Shown here in pieces: positions 25,869-35,669 of a stretch of DNA of 64,000 bases (positions within the stretch are counted from its first letter, which is position 1; the number at the start of each line of letters is the position of its first letter). This DNA comes from an uncultured Sphingomonadaceae bacterium (GTDB taxonomy: Bacteria; Pseudomonadota; Alphaproteobacteria; Sphingomonadales; Sphingomonadaceae), in NCBI GenBank assembly GCA_947501695.1, contig CANMWO010000002.1:124001-188000 (forward strand). Direction: 5' to 3'. Both the position numbers and the translations under genes were made by a program. The notes under the pieces were generated by a model. That model ran no database searches and had not been told where the DNA came from. It saw nothing but the letters and a program-made list of their open reading frames with translations.

Positions 25869-26384
25869 CTAAGCAGCCATCAAACCCGAAAGAGACTGAG
25901 AGACAGCCAGGCCGATCAAAACGATTGCCAAAATACCGACGGTCATGCCGACAATGATAGCAAGTCTCTGAACGGTACTCAGATCGCCACTCGGTTCCTT
26001 CAAGGCTTGCAACCAATGATCCGCTTCATGGGTGGAGTTACCGTCATATGCTATGGTAACTTCTTCCAACATGAACGACTCAGATTGTTCGCCCTGAGAA
26101 GCTTTTGCGGCCATTTCGGGTTCCGATGGAAGATAGGCCGGATCATATATGATCCGATCATAGCCCCCAACGGCGCGGGCATAGACAATCGCGGCCTCAT
26201 CACGTGAGGTTACATCCAATGTGCGCCGGGCGCTATCAAGCCGCTGATCGACAGCCGGTTTTGATATGTTCAAAATGCGGGCAATTTCTTTGGATGATTT
26301 TCGTTGAACAACTAGATGCAGGCATTCTCGCTGCTTCTTAGTTAGCTTTGCAACACGTGCGGCTTCAATTTCGAACTGGCCCAC
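25869..26384 (-). CDS. LuxR-type HTH regulator with C-terminal membrane anchor
   Basis: A 171-residue protein. GTG at 26384 is chosen because GGGGA lies 6-7 nt upstream. An N-terminal LuxR/GerE helix-turn-helix comes first: L-T-K-K-Q-R-E-C-L-H-L-V, S-S-K-E-I-A-R-I-L-N-I-S-K-P-A-V-D-Q-R-L-D-S-A-R-R-T-L. A ~70-residue linker follows, then one C-terminal transmembrane helix (V-Q-R-L-A-I-I-V-G-M-T-V-G-I-L-A-I-V-L-I). Having the DNA-binding domain first and the anchor last is unusual for LuxR proteins and suggests a membrane-tethered regulator, perhaps one sensing envelope state or released by proteolysis. That mechanism is inference. Confidence 0.82.
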   Translation of the reverse strand: MGQFEIEAARVAKLTKKQRECLHLVVQRKSSKEIARILNISKPAVDQRLDSARRTLDVTSRDEAAIVYARAVGGYDRIIYDPAYLPSEPEMAAKASQGEQSESFMLEEVTIAYDGNSTHEADHWLQALKEPSGDLSTVQRLAIIVGMTVGILAIVLIGLAVSQSLSGLMAA

Positions 26385-26598
26385 TAGATATCCCCACAAT
26401 AGGCAATCAATTTAGATTCACATATGAATATAGGCAACCAGCCAAAAAACTAAATATATATTCGATGGAAAACCCTCCAGCGAATGTTTATCAACGGACT
26501 ATAGTTTGGCTAACCATCTGCAATATAGAAAATAGATGCATTTGTTATAGTGTAGCGACGGTGAGAAATTTAATGCCGATCGATCCGTTGGACCAACC

Positions 26599-27756
26599 TT
26601 AATCTGCTAAACCGTCCCAAGCATCCTTGATTTTTGAGAAAAAGCCGCTGCTGTTCGGGCTTTCATCTCCGGTTTCAGTATCCTGAAACTCGCGCAGCAA
26701 TTCCTTTTGCCGGGATGTCAATTTGGTTGGCGTTTCAACTTCAATCTGTACCACCATGTCGCCATGACCGCGGCCGCGCAACACAGGTATGCCCGCGCCG
26801 CGCTGACGAATTTGTTTGCCGGACTGGATGCCCGCAGGGATACGAATTTCGTGCTTAGCGCCATCGAGCCCCGGAATTACAATTTCTCCACCAAGCGCAG
26901 CGACCGAGAAACTAATCGGTGCGCGCGTGAACAAAGTCGTACCTTCACGCTCAAAAATATCATGGCGAGCCAAGTGAATGAAAATATAGAGGTCTCCGGG
27001 AGGCGCTCCACGCGCACCCGCCTCACCTTTGCCAGACAATCGGATGCGGGTGCCGCTATCAACGCCGGCGGGAATTTCGACTTCCAAAGCTTGGGGTTTG
27101 TCGACCCTGCCCTCGCCATAACAGATATGGCACGGGCTTTCGATCACTTCACCGCGCCCCTGACAGCTTGCACAGGTGCGTTCGACAACGAAAAAGCCTT
27201 GTTGCGCCCTCACCTTACCATGACCGTGGCATGTGGCACATGTTTTTACGCCGGTTCCCGGCTCCGCACCTGACCCATCACATTCATCACAGCCTACCGA
27301 AACATCAATTTCAATTTCGGTCTGCTTGCCATGAAATGCGTCTTCCAGAGAGATTTCCATGTCATAGCGCAAATCCGCGCCACGTGCGGGGCCACGCTGT
27401 TGCTGCTGACCGCCAAAACCACCACCGCCGCCACCGCCGCCAAAAATCGTTTCGAAAATGTCGCCAATATCGTTGAACGCCGCGCCGCCAAATCCGCCGC
27501 CACCGCCAGCGTTATTGCCGCCGCCATTGGTGAAGGCTGCATGACCATATTGATCATAGGCTGCGCGCTTCTGAGGATCTTTCAGCACTTCATAGGCTTC
27601 ACTGATCGACTTGAACTTTGTCTCAGCCGCTTCATCACCGGGATTTTTATCCGGATGATATTTCATCGCCAACTTGCGGTAAGATGATTTCAGCGTCGCG
27701 CCATCACAGCCGCGATCGACCTGAAGCTGCTCATAATAGTCTATTTCGGTTGCCAT
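26599..27756 (-). CDS. dnaJ: Co-chaperone DnaJ
   Basis: A 385-residue type I Hsp40. J domain (residues 5-70) with Y-H-P-D-K-N-P-G-D; a long Gly/Phe/Asn-rich linker; four Cys-rich zinc repeats C-D-E-C-D-G-S-G, C-A-T-C-H-G-H-G, C-A-S-C-Q-G-R-G, C-H-I-C-Y-G-E-G; then the substrate-binding C-terminal domains. It delivers unfolded clients to DnaK and stimulates its ATPase. It lies 122 bp downstream of dnaK on the same strand, with a palindromic repeat in the gap. No grpE here. Confidence 0.97.
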   Translation of the reverse strand: MATEIDYYEQLQVDRGCDGATLKSSYRKLAMKYHPDKNPGDEAAETKFKSISEAYEVLKDPQKRAAYDQYGHAAFTNGGGNNAGGGGGFGGAAFNDIGDIFETIFGGGGGGGGFGGQQQQRGPARGADLRYDMEISLEDAFHGKQTEIEIDVSVGCDECDGSGAEPGTGVKTCATCHGHGKVRAQQGFFVVERTCASCQGRGEVIESPCHICYGEGRVDKPQALEVEIPAGVDSGTRIRLSGKGEAGARGAPPGDLYIFIHLARHDIFEREGTTLFTRAPISFSVAALGGEIVIPGLDGAKHEIRIPAGIQSGKQIRQRGAGIPVLRGRGHGDMVVQIEVETPTKLTSRQKELLREFQDTETGDESPNSSGFFSKIKDAWDGLAD

Positions 27757-27798
27757 TACTGTACCTCAGCCCCCCAGAAGCCGAAAAACCACAAAGCC

Positions 27799-27823
27799 GT
27801 TCTTCCTGAACCTGCCGAAGAAC
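27799..27823. repeat. Palindromic intergenic repeat between dnaK and dnaJ
   Basis: GTTCTTC (27799-27805) and GAAGAAC (27817-27823) pair perfectly around CTGAACCTGCC. The unit resembles the widespread bacterial repeat of the form GTTCGTCCTGAGC-TGTCGAAGGAC, a REP-like element often found after genes. It may stabilise the dnaK message or limit read-through into dnaJ. Confidence 0.6.
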
Positions 27824-27878
27824 GTTCCCGTAAAGGGATCGACTTCGATGGGCCCAGTCCGAACGACTTTAGTGATTG

Positions 27879-29825
27879 TTACTCAGCCGCTTTTTCTTTT
27901 GTGTCCGTATCAGCGTCGTCGCTATCATCCACTTCGGAAAATTCGGCATCGACCACATCATCATCGGCCTTGGCGGCTGCGTCAGCGGCCGCTGCATCTG
28001 CAGCATCGCCGCCTTCAGCTTGCTCGGCTTCATAGATTTTCTGGCCCATTTGCATGGAGACCTGTGCCAGCGCTTCTGACTTGGTCTTCATGGCTTCTGG
28101 ATCGCCGCCTTCTATGGCTTCCTTGGTTTCCTTGACTGCTTCTTCGATCTGGCCTTTCAGATCGGCATCAATCTTGTCACCATGTTCGGACAATTGTTTC
28201 TCGGTCGTGTGGACCAAGCTTTCAGCATTGTTTTTGGCTTCTGCCTCTTCACGCCGCTTCTTGTCTTCTTCAGCAAATTTCTCGGCATCTTCAACCATCT
28301 GGTCGATGTCACCATCGCTCAGACCACCAGAAGCCTGGATTTTGATCTGCTGTTCTTTGCCGGTGCCTTTATCCTTGGCCGAGACATTCACAATACCATT
28401 GGCATCAATATCAAACGTTACATCAATTTGCGGCACACCGCGCGGTGCTGGCGGAATACCAACCAGATCGAAATTACCGAGCATCTTATTGTCGGCGGCC
28501 ATTTCACGTTCGCCCTGGAATACGCGGATCGTTACAGCGCCCTGATTGTCATCAGCAGTGGAATAAACCTGTGATTTCTTTGTCGGGATTGTCGTGTTGC
28601 GGTCGATCATGCGGGTAAAAACACCACCAAGGGTTTCGATACCCAGTGACAATGGTGTCACGTCGAGCAACAGAACATCTTTGACATCGCCCTGCAAAAC
28701 GCCTGCCTGAATGGCCGCGCCCATGGCAACAACTTCATCCGGGTTCACACCAGTATGTGGTTCTTTACCAAAGAATTCCTGCACTGTTTCACGAACTTTG
28801 GGCATGCGGGTCATGCCGCCAACCATTACAACATCGTCAATTTCCGATGCACTAATGCCAGCGTCTTTGATCGCTTTCTTACAAGGGTCCAATGTCCGCT
28901 TGATTAATTCGCCAACCAGTTTTTCAAGATCGGAGCGCGTGATCGACTTGACCAAGTGCTTAGGACCATTTTGGTCAGCTGTAATGAATGGTAGGTTGAC
29001 CTCGGTCGTCTGCGCCGAAGACAATTCAATCTTCGCTTTTTCCGCTGCTTCTTTCAAACGTTGCAGCGCCAGCTTGTCCTGTGTCAAATCAATGCTCTCA
29101 GATTTCTTGAAATCTTCAGCCAGCATTTCAACAATCTTAGCATCGAAATCTTCACCGCCAAGGAAGGTATCACCATTGGTAGACTTCACTTCAAAGACGC
29201 CATCGCCGATTTCGAGGATCGAGATATCAAACGTACCGCCACCAAGGTCATAAACAGCAATGGTTTTACCGTCATTTTTCTCGAGACCATAAGCCAAGGC
29301 CGCAGCCGTTGGTTCGTTGATGATACGCAATACTTCAAGGCCGGAAATCTTACCGGCATCCTTAGTTGCCTGACGCTGAGCATCATTAAAATAAGCCGGA
29401 ACCGTGATAACGGCCTGTGTAACAGTCTCACCAAGATAGCTCTCGGCGGTTTCTTTCATCTTCTGAAGCGTGAAGGCAGAAATCTGTGCAGGAGAATAAT
29501 CTTCACCGCCAGCTTTCACCCATGCATCGCCATTGGAACCTTTGACAATTTCATAAGGGACCAGCTTCATATCTTTTTTCGTCATCGGATCGTCGAACCG
29601 GCGACCGATAAGGCGCTTTACCGCAAAAATCGTGCTTTCCGGATTGGTGACCGCCTGGCGCTTGGCCGGCTGTCCAATCAGACGCTCGCCGTCTTTAGCA
29701 AAGGCCACAACCGACGGTGTCGTCCGCGCGCCTTCTGCATTTTCAATAACTTTCGGCTTGCCGCCGTCCATAACGGCAACACAGCTGTTGGTGGTGCCCA
29801 AATCAATACCGATTACTTTAGCCAT
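27879..29825 (-). CDS. dnaK: Molecular chaperone DnaK (Hsp70)
   Basis: A 648-residue Hsp70. Nucleotide-binding domain signatures [22 protein letters not shown] and [12 protein letters not shown] are present. The substrate domain contains [16 protein letters not shown], and the C-terminal lid ends in an acidic, Ala/Asp-rich tail. It folds and protects proteins in the cytoplasm in an ATP cycle driven by DnaJ and GrpE. The ATG at 29825 is preceded by GAGGGAAAA. No CIRCE element was seen upstream, so sigma-32-type control is likely, by inference. Confidence 0.97.
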   Translation of the reverse strand: MAKVIGIDLGTTNSCVAVMDGGKPKVIENAEGARTTPSVVAFAKDGERLIGQPAKRQAVTNPESTIFAVKRLIGRRFDDPMTKKDMKLVPYEIVKGSNGDAWVKAGGEDYSPAQISAFTLQKMKETAESYLGETVTQAVITVPAYFNDAQRQATKDAGKISGLEVLRIINEPTAAALAYGLEKNDGKTIAVYDLGGGTFDISILEIGDGVFEVKSTNGDTFLGGEDFDAKIVEMLAEDFKKSESIDLTQDKLALQRLKEAAEKAKIELSSAQTTEVNLPFITADQNGPKHLVKSITRSDLEKLVGELIKRTLDPCKKAIKDAGISASEIDDVVMVGGMTRMPKVRETVQEFFGKEPHTGVNPDEVVAMGAAIQAGVLQGDVKDVLLLDVTPLSLGIETLGGVFTRMIDRNTTIPTKKSQVYSTADDNQGAVTIRVFQGEREMAADNKMLGNFDLVGIPPAPRGVPQIDVTFDIDANGIVNVSAKDKGTGKEQQIKIQASGGLSDGDIDQMVEDAEKFAEEDKKRREEAEAKNNAESLVHTTEKQLSEHGDKIDADLKGQIEEAVKETKEAIEGGDPEAMKTKSEALAQVSMQMGQKIYEAEQAEGGDAADAAAADAAAKADDDVVDAEFSEVDDSDDADTDTKEKAAE

Positions 29826-30025
29826 TTTTCCCTCAATTCAATTTTCAAATATTTTCTATAATTAGCAAAATAGCCGCCCGGCCCTTTTCGATTGGCGCCG
29901 TTACAGCTTCGAAATGGGATATAGGAGGCATTTTCTTTGGCACAAGTCTTGGCACAGGCCCGCAGAGGTTGTAGATATTGGTAATCAATCCAAAACCCCA
30001 CAATTTCAGGAGTTTTCTGCGAGTC

Positions 30026-30496
30026 ATGACGAAACAGCTTTCGATAATTTTTGCGAGCCTTGCGGTAATTTTTCTCAGCGCCTGCGGCCAGGGCGATGTG
30101 CTGCGTGTGGACGAAGTCGTGGTCAATCTTTCACCGGTCGATGGAAATCCGTCGTCTGGATATATGACAATCCATGGCGGCCCCGACGATGTATCACTGG
30201 TCAGCGTGGTCGCAGATGACGTAATGCGTATGGAAATGCACGAGACAATTGAGAAAGATGGCATGGCACAAATGCAGTCTTTGACCAAAGTTGCGGTGCC
30301 CGCTGGCGAAACCGTCAAGTTCGAACCTGGTGGCAAGCATTTGATGATATGGGGCGTTGGCGGCGGCTCCGTTCATCGCGGTACATTGCGGATGATTTTC
30401 ATTTTCTCGAACGATGACCGGATTCAAGTAGACGGGATCATTAAACAGGTTGGCGGAGCCAAGGCTGCGACCGAAGAAAAAGACAGCGCGCCATAA
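30026..30496 (+). CDS. PCu(A)C-type copper chaperone lipoprotein
   Basis: A 156-residue protein with a lipoprotein signal (M-T-K-Q-L-S-I-I-F-A-S-L...L-S-A-C), so probably tethered in the periplasm. The DUF461/PCu(A)C copper site is visible as M-R-M-E-M-H-E-T followed by G-G-K-H-L-M-I-W-G, supplying the Met/His ligands for Cu(I) used in cytochrome oxidase CuA assembly. ATG 30026 has AGGAG 13 nt upstream. The next gene begins directly at its stop codon, so they are probably coexpressed. Confidence 0.88.
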   Translation: MTKQLSIIFASLAVIFLSACGQGDVLRVDEVVVNLSPVDGNPSSGYMTIHGGPDDVSLVSVVADDVMRMEMHETIEKDGMAQMQSLTKVAVPAGETVKFEPGGKHLMIWGVGGGSVHRGTLRMIFIFSNDDRIQVDGIIKQVGGAKAATEEKDSAP

Positions 30497-30961
30497 GTGC
30501 CCGCTGAGGTAAATTCAGGGCGTCCGCTCACCGAAGCGGAAGTACATCTATGTCGATCCGTATTTGGCGATGCGATTGACTATCAAGGTGTCCAGATTTT
30601 CAACCGGAAATGGTGGCTCTTTCATCCCAGGAGCGTCACCATGGCACCGGACGGCAATATGTGGTTCCATCCAAAAGGTGGCTTGTTCCGTGACGATTAT
30701 GGTGACAGCGACCTGAATCTACAGGGATTATTCATCCATGAAATGGTCCATATCTGGCAGCATCAGAAAGGCGTATTCCTGCCGCTCTCCCGCCATCCAT
30801 TCTGTCGCTATGATTATGATTTGATGCCGGGCAAGCCATTTGAAGACTATGGTATTGAACAACAGGCCGAGATTGTGCGCCACGATTTTTTGATTAAGCA
30901 AGGCGCTCGATTAAAAAATGGTTTTCAGGCCGAGCAGTTTGTTGGTCTCGTCCCGTTTTAG
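30497..30961 (+). CDS. vgr-related protein with HExxH metallopeptidase-like motif
   Basis: A 154-residue protein that starts with GTG immediately after the preceding stop codon. The segment F-I-H-E-M-V-H-I-W-Q-H-Q contains H-E-x-x-H, the zinc-binding motif of metallopeptidases and of the small DUF4157/eCIS-core-like proteins; P-L-T-E-A-E near the N-terminus and W-F-H-P-K-G are also typical of what sphingomonad annotations call vgr-related proteins. No signal peptide. Catalytic activity is not established for this family. Confidence 0.72.
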   Translation: MPAEVNSGRPLTEAEVHLCRSVFGDAIDYQGVQIFNRKWWLFHPRSVTMAPDGNMWFHPKGGLFRDDYGDSDLNLQGLFIHEMVHIWQHQKGVFLPLSRHPFCRYDYDLMPGKPFEDYGIEQQAEIVRHDFLIKQGARLKNGFQAEQFVGLVPF

Positions 30962-30964
30962 CGA

Positions 30965-31273
30965 CTAATCAAACAAATCTTCCAAAAATGATTTACGGCG
31001 CTTCTTCTTATAACGCCGGTTATCATAGCTATCGCGATAGATGGTTCGGTCCGGCCGGTAGGTCTGCTCCGCTTTCGGTATTTCGGCTGGTCGAGACCTT
31101 TCGATAATCTTGTCTATCTCGCCGCGGTCGAGCCAGACGCCGCGGCATTGTGTGCAAAAGTCGATCTCCACCCCTTGTCTTTCGCTGATAGTCAGGCTGA
31201 CTTGGCAAACCGGGCAAGACATGGTGGGAGTTGGTTGCGTAGTGCTGGAGCCATCGGACGGGTAAGAGGTCAT
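30965..31273 (-). CDS. TFIIB-type zinc-ribbon protein
   Basis: A 102-residue protein with a zf-TFIIB ribbon near the N-terminus: C-P-V-C-Q-V-S-L...G-V-E-I-D-F-C-T-Q-C-R-G-V-W-L-D-R-G-E-I-D-K-I-I-E, giving four Cys ligands. The tail is very basic (R-R-Y-K-K-K-R-R-K-S-F) and ends F-L-E-D-L-F-D. ATG 31273 is favoured by AGGA 8 nt upstream; the frame continues to 31396 without a better site. Molecular function unknown. Confidence 0.8.
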   Translation of the reverse strand: MTSYPSDGSSTTQPTPTMSCPVCQVSLTISERQGVEIDFCTQCRGVWLDRGEIDKIIERSRPAEIPKAEQTYRPDRTIYRDSYDNRRYKKKRRKSFLEDLFD

Positions 31274-31408
31274 AGCATATCCTAAATTGGATTCAGGGTG
31301 AGATTCCAGAAGGTAGAATTTCTGACAAAAATGTTGGGCGATATGCGTTTGTTTCCGGCGGGGACCGGGGAGTGAAACAGAGTACATACCGCCCAACCAT
31401 CTGGCCTG

Positions 31409-31582
31409 TTAGCTTATAACAGGTACCAGTTCGCGCTTTGCAGCAGCGATCCTGTCCTTAATCTTCAAGCGAACACGCTTAAGTTGCTGCATTTCCTGTT
31501 GCCGACCAGCGGCCCGGCAATTGTCGATCAAACGGTTTAACCGGCGGTGGCGTCTCACGAGTTCATTGACATAGTTTTTCAT
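31409..31582 (-). CDS. DUF465/YdcH family small protein
   Basis: A 57-residue, highly basic helical protein, M-K-N-Y-V-N-E-L-V-R-R-H-R-R-L-N-R-L-I-D and M-Q-Q-L-K-R-V-R-L-K-I-K-D-R-I. The spacing of H-R-x-L-x-x-x-I-D and L-K-x-x-R-L-x-x-K-D matches the YdcH/DUF465 family, a coiled-coil hairpin of unknown role. AGGAGG 6 nt before the ATG makes translation very likely. Confidence 0.82.
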   Translation of the reverse strand: MKNYVNELVRRHRRLNRLIDNCRAAGRQQEMQQLKRVRLKIKDRIAAAKRELVPVIS

Positions 31583-31725
31583 AACGGCCTCCTTGGTTTG
31601 ATTTGGTGATCCTTAGCTGCCAAGGATTCCGTGATTGATCCAATCGAAACAATTGCGCATAATTCATAGCTTTTAGCTATTAGCGAATAATGCTCAAATC
31701 ATTGCGCGTTGATGCCGTCGAAAAC

Positions 31726-33114
31726 TTACGGCAGCAACCCGATTCGCTCACGCATCATCCAACGAGCGAGCATCAGAACGGAGACAATACCTAAGCCGCT
31801 AGCAAGTCCCGTCCAAACACCGATACCTTCCCAGCCCTGCCAAAAGGCCAGGCCAGCACCAACACCGATACCAATGAACCAATAGCCCATCAGCGCGAAT
31901 ACCATAGGCACCGTGGTATCATGCAAACCGCGCAACATGCCTGCTCCAACCACTTGTGCGCCATCCACTATCTGGAAGATCGCAGCAATCGCCAGAAAGC
32001 TGACGGCCAAGGCCGCAACCTTCTCATTTCCCGGTGCATTGGCATCTATAAAAATCGCAATCAGGAAATCGGGTGCAAGAACGAACACCATTGCCATCGC
32101 CGCCATGAATGCTGTGCCGAGGACAAAACTGACCCAGCCGGCACGCGTAATCCCGGCGTGGTTGCGGCGGCCATATTGGATACCGACGCGGACCGTCGCG
32201 GCCTGCCCCAACCCCATTGGCACCATGAAAGTGAGCGATGCGAGCTGCAATGCGATAGCATGGGCTGCAACAGATTCAGCATTGATAAGCCCCATCAACA
32301 AGGCCGCAATGCCAAAGACCGAGCCCTCCAACCCCATGGTCACAGCTATGGGCAAACCCAATTTCCAAAGCGCGCGATAACGCTGCCAGTCTGCACGCCA
32401 GAAGCGGCCGAACAAATGATAGCGGCGGAAACGCTTGTGGAGAATGACCACCAAAGCCATGCCACCAAACATCAGTAGATTTGTCATCACGCTGCCGATA
32501 CCAGCCCCCACTACGCCAAATTCAGGCACACCAAATTTCCCGAAAATCAGAGCATAGTTGAATAGTGCATTGGCCAGAACTGCGATCACACTGATAATGA
32601 GTGCCCAAACCGGTTGCTCCAACGCAGAGATAAAATTGCGCAATATAATGAAGCATAAAAACGGCAATATTGACCACATATAGGCCGAAATATAGAGCCC
32701 CGCATTGCGCGCCAGATCAGGTTGTTGACCAAAGAAAACCAAGATGCTCTCAGTATTCCAGAGCAATATCCAAAATGGTATAATGACCGTTACAGCCGCC
32801 CAAATCGCTTGCCGAAATGTCCGGCGAACATCGCGAACACTGTGCCCCATCCGACCAATTTGGCTAGCCATCATCGGTGCTGAGGCCGTCACCAACCCCA
32901 TACAGAAAATGGCGCAACTCATCGCCAGATTAAAGCCCAGCGTCGCCGCCGCCAATTCACGCGCACCCAGCCAACCGATCATCAACACATCGGTCGCACC
33001 AATTAGTGCCATCGTCAGGTTGGACAAGATCAGCGGCCAAGCAAGTTTCAACGTCGTGATCGCTTCGCGGCGCCACGGGTTTGGAGATGAAAAAGAGTGC
33101 GTCGCGCTAACCAT
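31726..33114 (-). CDS. MATE family multidrug/cation antiporter
   Basis: A 462-residue protein with 12 predicted membrane helices in two homologous halves, typical of NorM-type MATE exporters: L-A-W-P-L-I-L-S-N-L, A-T-D-V-L-M-I-G-W-L-G, A-P-M-M-A-S-Q-I-G, and in the second half A-A-H-A-I-A-L-Q-L-A-S-L and V-P-M-G-L-G-Q-A-A-T-V-R-V-G. It exports cationic compounds in exchange for Na+ or H+; the substrates cannot be told. Monocistronic by context. Confidence 0.92.
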   Translation of the reverse strand: MVSATHSFSSPNPWRREAITTLKLAWPLILSNLTMALIGATDVLMIGWLGARELAAATLGFNLAMSCAIFCMGLVTASAPMMASQIGRMGHSVRDVRRTFRQAIWAAVTVIIPFWILLWNTESILVFFGQQPDLARNAGLYISAYMWSILPFLCFIILRNFISALEQPVWALIISVIAVLANALFNYALIFGKFGVPEFGVVGAGIGSVMTNLLMFGGMALVVILHKRFRRYHLFGRFWRADWQRYRALWKLGLPIAVTMGLEGSVFGIAALLMGLINAESVAAHAIALQLASLTFMVPMGLGQAATVRVGIQYGRRNHAGITRAGWVSFVLGTAFMAAMAMVFVLAPDFLIAIFIDANAPGNEKVAALAVSFLAIAAIFQIVDGAQVVGAGMLRGLHDTTVPMVFALMGYWFIGIGVGAGLAFWQGWEGIGVWTGLASGLGIVSVLMLARWMMRERIGLLP

Positions 33115-33370
33115 GGTTGCCCGTTACCTGAGCTTGGTCAAAGGCGCTAGGGAAACTCTATCATAAATTGATCTAAAACGCAGTGCTTCTAATCTGTGCG
33201 AGGGATCGGGATCTTTCATACACACCAACACTAAACTAAATGGGCCAATAGCACGTCATTGGCCGTTACATCCCAAAAAAAGACAATAGGGATTATTGCT
33301 ATCAATCCCATCTCGGACAGCCTTGCGTTCATTATGATGTTGTGCCACGCCTCCAGCGACAGGAGACAAT

Positions 33371-33820
33371 ATGGTATCATCAGTGACAACGACGATTGGG
33401 CGAATCCTGCTCGGGCTCTACTTTTTGGTACCCGGGTTAAGTAAGGTAGCTGGGTCAGCGGATATGGTTGCCTATATGCAGGGGCATGATATTCCATTCG
33501 CAGAGCCACTTCTATGGTTAGCTGCCATCGTGAATATCGTCGGCGGCCTCTTTCTTATCTCAGGGCGCCACGTCAAGTTCGTCGCTTATGGTTTTGTTGT
33601 TTACATTTTGATGGTGAATTTCCTGCTTCACGACTTCTGGACCATGGAGGGCGATGGCGTCGCCCACGAAACCCAAAACTTCGTTAAAAACCTCGCTATC
33701 TTAGCTGGCCTTCTCGTGCTTGCTGGAAGTTCTGCCGCTCGCAATCTGTCGCTATCAGGATGGTGGCGAAGCGACGGCGCAGTCCTTCGTCAACAGCCAG
33801 GGTTTAAAGCACCAAAATAG
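33371..33820 (+). CDS. DoxX family membrane protein
   Basis: A 149-residue protein with four hydrophobic helices and the DoxX start R-I-L-L-G-L-Y-F-L-V-P-G-L-S-K-V, then L-L-W-L-A-A-I-V-N-I-V-G-G-L-F-L and H-E-T-Q-N-F-V-K-N-L-A-I-L-A-G. AGGAGA lies 5 nt before the ATG. DoxX proteins are linked to quinone or thiosulfate redox chemistry in the membrane, but this orphan copy has no diagnostic neighbour. Confidence 0.85.
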   Translation: MVSSVTTTIGRILLGLYFLVPGLSKVAGSADMVAYMQGHDIPFAEPLLWLAAIVNIVGGLFLISGRHVKFVAYGFVVYILMVNFLLHDFWTMEGDGVAHETQNFVKNLAILAGLLVLAGSSAARNLSLSGWWRSDGAVLRQQPGFKAPK

Positions 33821-33933
33821 GCTGCATCTAGGTCTGCCAAATGTCATCTTCGGCCTAAAATATACCGAGAAATACATCCGACAATCCTTCCCAAGGTGGA
33901 ATATGACCTCACTCCAATGGGCAGTCATTTTGT

Positions 33934-34044
33934 GAACTCGTGGACGCTATAGGAAATTGGGCATTTGAGAATTTAGCCACAATCGACGTTGCTCGCGAGA
34001 TCTATGATATTGCGTTAGAAAGGAAAAAGGCGGCAACACCGTAA
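33934..34044 (+). pseudogene. Possible remnant of a coding sequence
   Basis: A stretch reading E-L-V-D-A-I-G-N-W-A-F-E-N-L-A-T-I-D-V and R-E-I-Y-D-I-A-L-E-R-K-K to a TAA looks protein-like in composition but has no start codon and no recognised family. It could be the 3' end of a lost gene. The rest of 33821-34290 holds only the palindromic repeats at 34046-34105. Confidence 0.2.
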
Positions 34045-34045
34045 T

Positions 34046-34105
34046 GTCCGCTTTTGCGCCCATAGCGGACACTAGGGCTGTGTCCGCTTTATCCCGAAAG
34101 CGGAC
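34046..34105. repeat. GTCCGC...GCGGAC palindromic repeat, two units
   Basis: Unit 1: GTCCGCT...AGCGGAC (34046-34070) with a loop containing TTTGCGCCCAT. Unit 2: GTCCGCTTT-ATCCCG-AAAGCGGAC (34082-34105) with perfect 9-bp arms. Related units occur at 35495-35518, 37554-37577 and 58703-58726 in this window, so this is an interspersed REP-like family. Confidence 0.7.
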
Positions 34106-34290
34106 GTCAGAGTTTATGACAGCTCGAGCCGTAGAGGTCTCTAAAGCAATGTTCCCCCGACTTCCTGTTGATCGGCAATGCAAATATCTGCGGCCAGCCA
34201 AACTATCTAAAACATATAATGGTCATCCAGCGACCCTTGCGTTACCAATATTCGCTCTATCAATTAATATCTCCGATGAAAGCAAAGTCT

Positions 34291-35454
34291 ATGGCGACGC
34301 AGGAAGTTTTCAAACATGATGAAAGTCGCAGTCCGGCTGCGTTGATGTCAGACCAAGACATAATTGCGCGGATATTTGATCATATCGACAACAAAACCAC
34401 CGATGTTGGCCAATCCAGCTGGAAGGAGCCGACAAAAAACTATCAATCTGCCGAGCGACTTGATGCAGAGTTGGCATTGTTACGTAAACGTTGGGTCGTC
34501 TTTTGCCCTTCTGCGGCATTGCCCAAATCAGGCGACTATATCGCGAGGGATACAGCAGGAATCCCATTAGTCGTAGTCAGGGGAAGCGAGGGAAAAGTGA
34601 GAGCTTTTCGTAACGCATGCCGGCATCGCGGCGTCCAGGTTGCCAATGGTCAGGGTTGCGCCAACGTGTTTGTATGCCCTTATCATGGTTGGTCCTATGG
34701 CAATGATGGTGCACTTCGCAGCGTGCCCCATAAGGAAGGTTTTCCTGACCTGAACAAGGAAAATCGCGGCCTAGTTTCTGTAGATTGTTTGGAAAAAAAT
34801 GGACTGGTGTTCATAAAGCAAGACCCGAGCACCAATGGCGTCAAAGATGAGACCGATTTGCCCGATTTAATCCCGGACGGATGTCGCGTCATCAAATCGG
34901 AAACATTTGAAATTGAGGCGAATTGGAAGCTTCATCTGGAGAGCGCTTTAGAGGGCTACCATATCCGTTCAACCCACCAGACAACTTTCTTTCCGGTTCA
35001 ATATGACAATTTAACGGTAGTTGAATCATTTGATCAGAACAGCCGAATTGCTTTTCCCTATCAAACCATTGAAGGATTGCGGGATAAACCAAAATCAGCT
35101 TGGTCAACCAACGGCAGGATAACTTTTGTTTATCACCTCTTTCCCAACATCATTATTTCAACCTTCCCAGATTGCATGCAAGTTGTAATCTTGGAACCAC
35201 TCGGGCTTGAATTGACGCGCCAGCATATGTTTCTGTTGTCCGATTGCGCGGAAGAGGGGAAAAAACTGGACGCTATTTTAGAAGGACAGGAATTTGCGAA
35301 AGCGGGCGCTATGGAAGATCGCGAGGTGGTTCTTGGCGCACAGCACGGCTTAAAAAGCGGCGCAAATGAATTTCTGGAATTTGGTTTGTTTGAAAGCGCC
35401 ATTGGCCGATTTCACGCGGCACTAACTGGAGAGTTAGCAAACTCAGCCTCATAA
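34291..35454 (+). CDS. Rieske non-haem iron oxygenase, alpha-type subunit
   Basis: A ~387-residue ring-hydroxylating-oxygenase-like protein. The Rieske 2Fe-2S ligands are in C-R-H-R-G-V...C-P-Y-H-G-W. The mononuclear iron site begins with E-G-Y-H-I-R-S-T-H, with an acidic residue expected near the C-terminus. It would need an external reductase and ferredoxin; none is adjacent and no beta subunit is seen, so it may be an alpha3-type enzyme acting on aromatic, quaternary ammonium or similar substrates. The start is uncertain: ATG 34291, 34276 and 34345 are all possible. Somewhat AT-richer than its neighbours. Confidence 0.88.
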   Translation: MATQEVFKHDESRSPAALMSDQDIIARIFDHIDNKTTDVGQSSWKEPTKNYQSAERLDAELALLRKRWVVFCPSAALPKSGDYIARDTAGIPLVVVRGSEGKVRAFRNACRHRGVQVANGQGCANVFVCPYHGWSYGNDGALRSVPHKEGFPDLNKENRGLVSVDCLEKNGLVFIKQDPSTNGVKDETDLPDLIPDGCRVIKSETFEIEANWKLHLESALEGYHIRSTHQTTFFPVQYDNLTVVESFDQNSRIAFPYQTIEGLRDKPKSAWSTNGRITFVYHLFPNIIISTFPDCMQVVILEPLGLELTRQHMFLLSDCAEEGKKLDAILEGQEFAKAGAMEDREVVLGAQHGLKSGANEFLEFGLFESAIGRFHAALTGELANSAS

Positions 35455-35494
35455 CAAGGCTGAAATTGTTCACCCAATTCCAAGTGTGGTCTGT

Positions 35495-35518
35495 GTCCGC
35501 AATATCCCGAAAGCGGAC
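35495..35518. repeat. GTCCGC...GCGGAC palindromic repeat
   Basis: GTCCGC-AATATCCCGAAA-GCGGAC, another member of the repeat family at 34046-34105, with the same ATCCCGAAAGCGGAC half. It lies in the gap between the Rieske oxygenase and the diguanylate cyclase. Confidence 0.65.
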
Positions 35519-35669
35519 ATTAGCTCTGGTGCTTTGCAACGACTGCAATCGATTAGAGAGCGGCCATCTAGAACAGCTTGAACACCTCCACCCCGTCATA
35601 TTTCGATTTGCAGTCGCGAGCAGTTGATTTTGCAGCCAATTCTGGACAGTATCTTAACCTTTTGGTGGC

